Below, one piece after another: positions 13,001 to 21,165 of a stretch of DNA of 64,000 nt (the stretch's first letter is position 1; the number at the start of each line of letters is the position of its first letter). Source of the stretch: Notospermus geniculatus (taxonomy: Eukaryota; Nemertea; Pilidiophora; Heteronemertea; Lineidae); contig NMRB01000016.1 in NCBI GenBank assembly GCA_002633025.1, positions 687,131 through 751,130 of the forward strand, read 5' to 3'. Position numbers and translations under genes: made by a program. The notes below the pieces were generated by a model. That model had not been told where the DNA came from, searched no databases, and saw only the letters and a list, made by a program, of their open reading frames with translations.

Positions 13001-16000
13001 CAACATTTGGTGATACACATCTTGATACCTAATTGAATTGGGAAATAATTGTCAGCATTCGGCAATAAACACCCCCACTGGCCCAGGAAAAGTGGAAATA
13101 GTAAGTATCCTGACCTATTCCCAAACTGTCAGATTCCATGCTCTGTGGTTCTCGCAAGACTTTCCAGAGAGGGAGTTCTTTGGAAAGGCTTGGTGGTTAG
13201 CATTCTTTGAGATGAAGTGGGGGGGGGGGGGGCTTAAGCNGGGGGGGGGGCTTAAGCACCATCAAGTGTCAAAACTGGTAGGGCCTAAATGAATGTTGTA
13301 TCTTTATTTTATTTTCCACAGAGTGATAAAGAGTACATTCAGAAGACTGGTGGTCAAGTGCCTAACAAATTACATGGTAAATGTTGGAGAACAATGACAT
13401 TCATTCTCTGACCTGAGCTATAAAACATGAGTACATCAGGGGCAGCTGACAATCCCCACGGAGAAACGACAACTCAAGGGGGAGGTCAGGCAGGGCTAGG
13501 AGCTGAACAACCACAGACCAGAGGAAATGAAGCAACTTCTCAGGAGGAAGCTGGAGCAACACAGCAAGGGACAACTGGTGATAATGCTGGAATGGCCAAC
13601 GTGGTCAACCAGGCCAGATATGTGAATAATGCTACCTCACGATGGAAGTACAACACCATCTATAACACAAAACCTTTATCGGACAAACACATGAAGGAAA
13701 TTTCTGAGAAAGTCATAAACTGGAATGATTTAGCCTCACAGCTGGATTACACAGATTTACAGATTGACAACTTAGCACAGGCATATCCAACACAGCAGAC
13801 GCAGGCATACAACATGTTGATTCTGTGGAAGAGTTCCCAGGATACATCATTAGAGGCACAGATTGAAAAACTTGCTTGTGCGTTTGTTGCAACCAACGAG
13901 ACTCAGTTACTCAAGGAGTTGCGTGAAACTGAGTTGAGATGGCTAAGTATGGTGTGAACCACAGTGCATCTGAACCTGCATTTGCTAATGCTTGCCATTC
14001 TCATACTATAGGAGTTGAAAGCTCCCCTGTAGTTTTTAGGCAATGGTAATTGTGGGTGGCATATGCCATTTGGCTATGCGTTGAATCAGTTTCACAATCA
14101 CAAGATAACTAAATTGTCATTTGATCCATTAAGTATGAAATGAAACTGTCCTACCTTGAAAGCTATGCCAGGCATGCTGTCATCTTCTTCAAAATCACTG
14201 AAATAAGAACGAACAATTCTAATTATGCAGGCAAGTTGCTCCACATGTCTGTCAGGAATTTGAATTTCCACAAACCAGCCTTGAAAATTGAGAAATTACG
14301 ATGCTGATAGTGAAATAACACAGTACTGGAAAATAATGTGTTACCAAGTCATTGGTATTGGTATTGAGTTACAACATGCTTATTTATGACGATCTTCTTC
14401 TGGAAAATTGTCATGGAGCCGTGCTGGCGTGCATCAATGAATGGAACATTCTGCATAAACTTCAACCGTACACAACGACAAATTCATACAAACTAACTTA
14501 CTCATCATGATCAAAATCTGGCTCAAAAATCTCTGAGTCTTGTTTGGACAAATCAACCAAAGTCTGCAGGAGAAGCAAACAGGACTGGTCGCATGTTCTG
14601 AGGGAGTATTTTTTGAGAAGCAACAGGTTATCTCGAGCTAGATGGATCAGGGATTTCCTCAGAGTGATGACTTCTTGTGGTGACAAACTACTCTGTGTGT
14701 CATCATCGTCATCCTCATCATTTTCATCATCACTTTCAGCATCATCAAAATTTGGCGTGGTGTCCTTAGCCCTCTTCCTGGCCCTGCCTCCCTTCTTCCC
14801 TTGTGATGCTTTGGCTGCTGTTATCTTTCGCTTTCTCTTCTGCCCCAGCTGAGACCAGGACTTCAGAATCTTGACACAGTGATGGAAGAGCATGGGATGG
14901 AAGATTTTGAATGCACCACTCCCTGGAATAGAAGATGATTATCAATAAAGAGTTGACAAACACAATCTTGATGAAGGTTATGGACAGGTGTCACGATCAG
15001 CACATTTTGTACAATGCAGAACTGTTAACTCACCTGGGACATTTATGAGGTTGATATACACCCTAGCTGCAAGGATTCCAGCATGTTTCTGGTCTGCTGA
15101 GGCAAGTCTCTGAAGAAAAACAGTCATAACTTCAACATACATTTCAGGTTTTACTCAATCATTGACAATGGAATTGGATGATTGTCCATTCATAACTGTC
15201 CATTCCTGAGTCTACTGATTTTGAGTGCAGATTCACCGATGTTTCTGGTCTATTTTCCATGTTTTCCTGATGGCCTTTTTGCTTTTGAAAGAGCAGATAA
15301 TGATCTTTTGAGTAATGCCACCACCAGCTGTACCAACAAATAGCCTTCCACTTTACAAAAACATTTTTATTGAACGACAACACACCTTTTGTCCAGTTTC
15401 CATGAGGTAGAATAGCAGGGCAAGAAGTGCTTGGTATGAGATTTCATTCTGAACTAGAACTGTCCAAAATCCTGGAGTAAACAAAAGTATATCTGGTTAG
15501 GCTTTGAAACAATTTTAATCAGGAATCAAGAAACTTCATATATCGGTATCAACAAGATAGGTTAAATACCCTGACTTGATAGAGGAAGAAACACAACAGA
15601 GACCACCAAGGAATTAGTGATACTGATGACACACAGCTGCCACCAGCATTTGACTGCTGCTTGAATCTCAATCTGGAGTCCATGTACGTACCAATCTCTT
15701 CATCTTCTTTGACTGCCCATGAGTAGAGAACTTTTGCCAGGTGAATCAGCTCCACACAAAAGTGGTCATTCTCTTGGATTTCTTCACTGACATCATCCTG
15801 GAGTGGCAAATCACTGAAATCTTGGTCCCAGATTTCCTTCACCCATTCTGAAACAAAAACAAAAGGGTAGCATTTAATGAAGTCCCTCCTTTTGGCCTAG
15901 GCCTACAACTACCGCATTCGTTTACTTCCACGAGCTAGCTCGGAACAGGCTATACAGCGTTCATTTACACCGGAACTGCGTCATCGGGGCTGCCTCGGAC

Positions 16001-16608
16001 CAGGCGCGACAAGCCCTACTCGCCGAGGTGGGCTTCTAATTCTCGTGTAACCTTCCCAGGATGCAAAGCAGGATGTCACTTCCGATCATGAGATGCACAC
16101 AACCCTCGCATACATCAGTGTATATCGGCGTGCAAAAGTAATCGAACGCTGTCGTGTTAGACACGAGCAAAGTGTCATGGCGGATATTCAGCCAATAATC
16201 TAGCAATAATCACAGCACATTTTTCTCGTGTCTAACACGACAGCGTTCGATTACTGGCTGTTGTGCGCACGCTCAGCTTGTCCTTCCGGGCCTTGCCCGA
16301 GGAAGGCCCGAGGAAGTAATCGAATGCGGTAAACATGTACAACATACTTTTTCCAGCAGAACGTCAGTCGCCACCTATTGGCGACTACCAAAACTGGCGT
16401 CATGAACGCTTGTTCGCACAAAACGACTGTTCTAAATCAATCTGCTGACACGCAGAGGCAATAGAGAACAGATTATGCAGTCGATGTTTTAACAGACACC
16501 ATGAAAACCAGTCAAATGTACTCGATTAATATGTAATTTCCTACCACTGCTGTAACTATTTAGCTTTAGTTTGATGAAAGAATCGACGGTGTTTTGCGCG
16601 TCCACCAT
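1078..16608 (-). CDS. NCAPD3: Condensin-2 complex subunit D3 (about 31 exons)
   Basis: NCAPD3 is the HEAT-repeat subunit of condensin II, which compacts mitotic chromosomes in the nucleus. The minus-strand exons colinear with the vertebrate protein are 16545-16608 (ATG at 16608), 15692-15847, 15386-15471, 15034-15109, 14502-14922, 14155-14197, 9851-9907, 9399-9517, 8913-~9150, 8644-8801, 8314-8477, 8047-8199, 7815-7948, 7561-7676, 7035-7223, 6742-6844, 6456-6555, 5313-5574, 5031-5201, 4598-4838, 4294-4378, 4086-4190, 3681-3750, 3391-3565, 2999-3166, 2743-2827, 2479-2591, 2069-2292, 1750-1988, 1414-1629 and 1078-1267 (stop TAG). Hallmarks include [45 protein letters not shown] and [18 protein letters not shown], plus a basic C-terminal tail. 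The sum is about 1,570 residues, close to the vertebrate length. The part between 5575 and 6455 is unresolved: at least one HEAT exon is missing or unclear near the N gap. Gene identity is very secure; the 9150 edge is approximate. Confidence 0.96.
3225..3420. repeat. Tandem repeat copying an NCAPD3 splice-donor boundary
   Basis: The 3' edge of the NCAPD3 exon at 3391 and its donor are repeated downstream on the minus strand. Donor-like CTTAC|CTTGCA junctions occur at 3316/3317, 3360/3361 and 3390/3391, each with the adjoining TGGCTATTTTGTCATGCAAG-like exon end. More degenerate GTGCACTTA units continue to about 3225. Moving from donor 3391 to 3361 adds 30 nt (10 codons) in frame; moving to 3317 adds a further 44 nt and shifts frame. 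Confidence 0.8.
5693..5821. mobile_element. MITE-like hairpin, 129 bp, TAA target duplication
   Basis: The element begins GGGCCGTATGCACGGGTC and ends with the inverted copy GACCCGTGCATACGGCCC. It is flanked by TAA at 5690-5692 and at 5822-5824. A 3-bp TWA duplication is typical of PIF/Harbinger transposons. There is no coding capacity. It lies in an NCAPD3 intron. Confidence 0.85.
5904..5935. other. Assembly gap (32 N)
   Basis: A run of 32 N is followed by an A-tract. It sits inside NCAPD3, where one HEAT-repeat exon could not be placed, so the missing exon may be in or near this gap. Confidence 0.99.
7692..7714. repeat. Short GACATT hexamer microsatellite
   Basis: About four perfect copies of the unit GACATT lie in an NCAPD3 intron just right of the exon ending at 7676. 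Confidence 0.8.
10426..11080 (+). pseudogene. Tandem double death-domain gene nested in an NCAPD3 intron, frameshifted
   Basis: There are two death-domain-like units. Unit 1 starts after an acceptor-like TTTAG near 10425. It reads [18 protein letters not shown], then [10 protein letters not shown], in one frame, then switches at about 10560-10566 to a second frame reading [12 protein letters not shown] and [13 protein letters not shown]. It stops at a donor (GTAAGT at 10699). Unit 2 (about 10810-11080) reads [16 protein letters not shown], then LLQMWRNNN, and ends KEKLWILI with stop TAA. The pattern (Trp in helix 1-2, LG-D/E, central L-x-x-W, C-terminal EKLW) matches the two neighbouring intact copies. 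Death domains mediate homotypic assembly in apoptosis and innate immune signalling. The frameshift makes unit 1 a pseudogene unless it is a sequencing error. The first exon was not found. The splice phase between the units fits only if exon 2 begins at the CTAAG at about 10822. Confidence 0.65.
12026..12434 (+). CDS. Single death-domain protein, 135 aa, nested in an NCAPD3 intron
   Basis: A strong acceptor (TTTCTTTTTCTCCTGCAG) ends at 12025 and the open frame starts with ATG at 12027; stop TGA is at 12432-12434. The first 40 residues are Thr/Lys-rich. The rest is a death domain: [47 protein letters not shown] and terminal EKLWMNYI. It closely resembles the units at 10426-11080 and 13427-13957. 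An AATAAA signal lies at 12931-12936. The acceptor suggests an upstream 5' exon, not identified. The gene is transcribed against NCAPD3. The partner is unknown. The fold assignment is good; the precise role is not inferable. Confidence 0.75.
12931..12936 (+). terminator. Poly(A) signal AATAAA
   Basis: A canonical hexamer lies about 500 bases past the stop of the death-domain gene ending at 12434, before the next copy begins. Confidence 0.5.
13219..13260. repeat. Poly-G tract duplicated around a single N
   Basis: G-tracts each followed by CTTAAGC lie on both sides of a lone N at 13240. The duplicated content suggests a contig join made over unresolved homopolymer sequence rather than genuine biology. 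Confidence 0.8.
13427..13957 (+). CDS. Single death-domain protein, 176 aa, nested in an NCAPD3 intron
   Basis: The ATG at 13427 opens a 176-codon frame ending at TGA 13955-13957. Residues 1 to about 60 are low-complexity (Gly, Gln, Thr, Ala). A death domain follows at about 83-176: [40 protein letters not shown] and [13 protein letters not shown]. An acceptor-like CCACAG at about 13321 and a donor-like GGTAAATG at about 13376 suggest a small 5' noncoding exon. This is the last of the nested array; NCAPD3 resumes on the other strand at 14155. Such N-terminal linkers are common in adaptor proteins. The ligand and partner are unknown. Confidence 0.78.
   Translation: MSTSGAADNPHGETTTQGGGQAGLGAEQPQTRGNEATSQEEAGATQQGTTGDNAGMANVVNQARYVNNATSRWKYNTIYNTKPLSDKHMKEISEKVINWNDLASQLDYTDLQIDNLAQAYPTQQTQAYNMLILWKSSQDTSLEAQIEKLACAFVATNETQLLKELRETELRWLSMV
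15912..16329. mobile_element. MITE-like element, TA target duplication, with an internal hairpin
   Basis: The ends are CCGCATTCGTTTACTTCC and the inverted GGAAGTAATCGAATGCGG (17 of 18 match), flanked by TA on both sides. Inside, 16137-16167 and about 16225-16255 form another inverted repeat (AGTAATCGAACGCTGTCGTG and its complement), perhaps a second element nested in the first. TA duplication is typical of Tc1/mariner-type transposons. It lies in the first NCAPD3 intron. Confidence 0.75.
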
Positions 16609-17219
16609 TTTGGAAATCGCGCCTTTGGCCAGTTTGTGGTAGTTTCGAATTAAAAGTGGAATCAATAAACAGTTCAACAATTCAATGATAGTAATAAACC
16701 TTTTTTAAATAAATTGCATGAATTAATGAATAATTATTCCGAGGGTCATATGAATACATATTTAAGTATGTTTTGTTTGAGCGCATGTGTCACTGAAGTC
16801 GATGGCCAGCTCTTTTCCAATTAGCGTGGTTCAACTCGTATCCGAGTCAACTCGTAACTCGAGTCAACTCGTAACAGATAGGGCGCATGCGTACAAAATG
16901 CACTGCGCTAGTTGTATTATTCCACAATAGATGGCAGCAGCAGACGGCTTCTCAATCTCCACACACGTGGGCCAACTCTCCAAGCTTACCAGAGCATGCG
17001 CACAAGATGCACACGACTCGGTTCACGAGTTGACCCAGGTACATGTACGACTTGTAATTTTCCATTGGCCACCGTCAGATGGCGTGTTTGAGACGCCATC
17101 TGACGGTGACCATACGAACCAGGCCTACAAAGTGCTGTTCATTTTATCCAGTTTGTGTGCATTTTGACCTTACAAAAACACTAGTTTTCTGAATAATCAG
17201 AGGTGGGATCTTTACAATC
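16609..17219. promoter_or_regulatory. Divergent promoter region of NCAPD3 and MFAP1
   Basis: The start codons of the two genes point away from each other across 611 bp, so the interval must contain both transcription start regions. It holds repeated ACTCGT/GAGTCAACTCGTAAC motifs (16833-16877), GC-rich GCGCATGCG words, a CCAAT box in reverse (ATTGG at 17064-17068) and a perfect hairpin at 17070-17108. No TATA box was evident. That both housekeeping genes are co-regulated is inference. Confidence 0.7.
17070..17108. promoter_or_regulatory. Perfect 16-bp inverted repeat in the divergent promoter
   Basis: The left arm CACCGTCAGATGGCGT (17070-17085) and right arm ACGCCATCTGACGGTG (17093-17108) are exact complements around a 7-nt spacer. 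It lies about 110 bp upstream of the MFAP1 start codon. It could be a dimeric factor site, a 5' UTR stem-loop or a small transposon relic. Confidence 0.7.
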
Positions 17220-20200
17220 ATGACGTCCTTGAATGCACAGGGGCTAATCCAGTCAACAGCTGGTGCCGTGCCGATTAAAAATGAGAAGGGTAAGTTGAAT
17301 TAGATGGGTTTACGGGGATAAATTTTATGATCGCGACCCCCCCCCAAACCCAAACCAAGCACATCAAAAACAGCAACATGCATGTCGTGGTGTATATCAT
17401 GATGATGATATAGGCCGGGCCTATCTGATACAGGCCTACACCCTCACTGTCACTGAATAGGCCTAGGCCTAGGCCCTATGGGTCTAGCCTAGGTAGCACA
17501 GCACAGGCCAACGAGGTAGGCCCTATAGGCCTCAGTAATCCTGAGTAGCCTACCGCCGGTACGCTACTCAGGTCCTCAGGATTATCGGTGGCCTAAGCTA
17601 AATAGCTAGGCCTATTGATTGGGGGCCTAGCCTACTAACTAAGCATGCTAAGGCCTAGGGTAGGCTACATAGCTTTGATTGAAGTCATGAAGTGGTTGGA
17701 CTGCTACTAAATTAGCCTAGGGGCCTCTACTCACTTTTTCTTTGCAGGTGATATGGTAATGCAAAAGGTAAAGGTGCAACGCTATGTTTCGGGAAAGCGA
17801 CCAGATTATGCTCCTCAGGAATCAAGTGACGAGGAAGACTATGAATTTGGGTTTGGAAAAAAGAAAACAAATCTGCCAGAATTGAAGACAGAGGCTGAAA
17901 GAGTTGACAGGAGGTTGAGACGTCTGCAACAGAGGGCTGAGAGTGATGATGATGATGATGAGGATAGGTGAGGCTATGTAGAATCAAATATACATTGTTC
18001 CACTCCGCAAGCTATACAAAGAACTCACTCAGATGAATTTCCTCCAAAAAGGCATAATGTTGGTTAGAAAATAGTTTTCCTCTTTGTTCCAGAGTTACCC
18101 GGCATCGACGTCTCCGGGAACCTGAAATCCTGGCAGCTGGTGATTCAGAGGAAGATGTTGAAATGAAGAAAGAAAGCTCTGATGAGGTAGCAGAAGAATC
18201 AGAGGATGAATCAGATCGGCGGGATCGACGGTTGATTAACAGGCGGAAGGAAGAAGTGATGGAGGAGAGTGAAGAGGAGGAAGAGGAGCTAGATGAAGAG
18301 GAGATTGAGCAGCGCAGGTTGCTGCTGAGGCAAAGGGCACAGCAGAGATTAGAGGAGGAGGTGCGCTCTAGATTCCTGATACCTTCTCTTTGAGGTTTAC
18401 ATTGTATAAAGACTGTGGTTTGGAGTTGGCATTGAAAGCTCCAGTTCAGTACATCGAGATATCTCAAGATCCTCCCCCTCCCCCAATTGCAAAATTGGGG
18501 AGGGGTAATAATTTGACCCATCACTGTAATCATCGTTATTGTTACATATTGTCAGGGGTTCTGTTCCTTCTTCAGGAAGTTTTAGAGAAAGAAGAAGAAA
18601 TGTCGGAGGGTGAAAGTGAAGAGGAGTCATCTGAGTATGAAGAATATTCTGAATCAGATGAAGAAATGGGACCAAGATTAAAGCCAGTGTTTGTAAGAAA
18701 GTAAGTCAGATAATTAACAGTCTGATAATCCATGGGATACTTGTACTTTGCACCCTACATGTCAACAGGGTTAGATGGAATTTAGAAATCTAACCTTGGA
18801 AGATGCATGTACCGTATTTGGAAGGAACCAATATTATAAAAGTGATTCAGGCAGTTAGTTCACCGGTACTTGCTTTTTCAGAAAAGACAGAGTGACAATC
18901 CAAGAAAAACAGCGAGAAGAGGAGAAACAGCATGAACTTGAACTTGAGGCTAAAAAGATGGCAGAGGATAGGAGACGACAGACTCTAAAGGTAGAGTGTG
19001 TATCAACTGTTCATTCTGATTAAAGTTATCCACTGCAAATGATGACTACTATCTTGACTGTTAACCACAAAATCTGATTCAATACAAGAAAATGCTCTCT
19101 ATTTAGATGATTGAAGAGTCAGCGAAGGCCGAAATGGAGGAAGTCAAGACCATGAATGATGCCATCGATGCTGTGATCACAGATGACGAGAATGATGAAG
19201 AAGAATACGAGGCATGGAAAGTCAGGGAATTGAAGCGAATAAAGCGTGATCGTGAGGAGAAGGACATGTAAGTCTGGTGGCAAAGTTGACTGACTTTGAA
19301 GAAAGGGACTCTGAGCTTTGAGTGGCATTCAACAAAAAACATTATTTTTGCTGTGCTCTAAAATATTTCTTCTTCATCTGCAGGAAAGAGAAGGAGAGGA
19401 GTGAGATAGAGGGTATCCACCACATGACTGAGGAGGAACGGCGTAATGCATTTAAACAAAATCCAAAACTTGTCACAAACAAAGCATCGAAAGGAAAATA
19501 CAAATTTCTACAGAAATATTATCACAGGGGTGCATTTTTCCTGGTAAGTCGTGAAATTATTGCAGTCAGGTCTGTGGATTGTTGTTTTCATCAAATGCTG
19601 CATGTCTTTTTACCAGTGTAAAATGTCTTTCGCTGACCATACATCAAAGTTCATCTTTAAGTCAAGTTACTTTCATTTTAAATGCTCTTTTTCAGGATGA
19701 TGAACAAGATGTATTCAAACGGGATTTCGCGAGGCCAACATTGGAAGATCATTTTGACAAGACAATCCTCCCCAAAGTCATGCAGGTGAGACTGAGAGAA
19801 TTGTCTGGTATACACACAAGTTTAAGTATAAACTGATGAATCTTCACTGAATTTATGTACTTGCACTCATACCTCATTGGGTTTCAGCAAAAATTTATAA
19901 GGCTCGCTTATAAATTTTTGGTTTCAGGCAGAACACATGCCAAATTCTCAATTCACGAGTACCCAATGTGGCCCCTGCATACATGTATGAGCATGTGTGA
20001 GGAAATTTCGATGCACTCTTTCATGATTCATTCCCTTTCATTTGCAGGTCAAGAATTTTGGCCGGTCAGGACGAACTAAATACACACATCTTGTTGACCA
20101 AGATACAACAGACTTTGAATCTCCATGGATCTCTGAAACTGCTCAGAATCTTAAATTCCACTCGAATAAAGGTGGAGCAGTAAAACAGGTCTTTGAAAAG

Positions 20201-20224
20201 CCAAGCAGTAAGAAACGTAAATGA
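17220..20224 (+). CDS. MFAP1: Microfibrillar-associated protein 1 (spliceosome component), 9 exons
   Basis: MFAP1 is a nuclear pre-mRNA splicing factor of the spliceosomal B complex (the historic name is misleading). The exons are 17220-17289, 17748-17967, 18093-18360, 18576-18700, 18882-18990, 19107-19267, 19384-19543, 19696-19785 and 20048-20224. All junctions are GT-AG and the phases agree, giving 459 residues, close to the family norm. The N-terminus carries [14 protein letters not shown], then [20 protein letters not shown]. Residues about 95-230 are acidic, Glu/Ser/Arg-rich and probably coiled or disordered. The conserved C-terminal core has [71 protein letters not shown] and a KKRK terminus. 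Apart from AGGCCT-rich DNA in intron 1, nothing is odd. Confidence 0.98.
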
Positions 20225-20471
20225 ACAACTTGCTTTCATGAGGACTACATAAATGTGAATTAGACTAATTGCATTTTCTGCTGTGAAGACTGAATTGACC
20301 CTGTACTGTTCGGGGACGTAGGGGATTTGGAGTTGTGGTGCTTGTGCAGTTCTACAGAAGCACATGTGAAAGGTGCCAATCCCTGTTGAGTTTTCGTGCA
20401 GATAATGAATTTTGCTCTCAAGTCATTCTGCTATATGTATAACTTTCTGTACATACATCTACTTGTATTTT

Positions 20472-20477
20472 GAATAA
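20472..20477 (+). terminator. Poly(A) signal of MFAP1
   Basis: AATAAA about 250 bases after the MFAP1 stop codon is followed by a T/G-rich stretch, as expected for a cleavage site. Confidence 0.75.
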
Positions 20478-20730
20478 AATTATTGTTCGTCTATTTGTCT
20501 TTCATCTGGCTGTTGGTTATTCAGGGTTCAATAGACATGCCATTTGTGCCATTAGTTAGCTAGGCCTACTTTACCAAAAGGCAACATAGAAGCAGTTAGA
20601 TGTGCACATGCCAACTGGGATCTGATGTCCTCCACTGACCCCAAATGCCAGCAGCTCAAAAACAGCATGTTGCCACTGTGTACTGATGTACATTGTAATT
20701 TACATGTGTTAGTTTTCACATCTCCGTCCA

Positions 20731-20846
20731 GTCACTAAAACATCTCTACCATCAATTACATGATCAAACATAATCAGTTCAACTTCGCCCAGTCACTAAA
20801 AACATCTCTACCATCAATTACATGATCAAACATAATCAGTTCAACA
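20731..20846. repeat. Two-copy tandem duplication of about 57 bp
   Basis: A unit containing CATCTCTACCATCAATTACA and TGATCAAACATAATCAGTTC is present twice back to back with very few differences, between MFAP1 and FKBP3. Confidence 0.85.
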
Positions 20847-21165
20847 ACGTCAGACATAGGTCTCAAGAAATGGTGACCTTCGCCTAAGTTTTGTATCAAA
20901 AGAAGCAAGTGGGCAAAGCCTGATGTAATAATTTTGGATGTATTGTTTATTCAAAAACAAGATAGAAGAAATTCTTTTAACAGATCTACAGGACACAATC
21001 CACTTTCAAGAAGAGATATTTAAGATGCTCATTGGCAAAACAATTGGAGCAGATAATTCTGCCATAAGAAATTCGGAAGAATTCAGTAACATTCCTCCTG
21101 TAAAACATCTGGAAATCCTATGATGATAACCCCAATTTCCAAGCACTACAACATTTTAATAAGCT

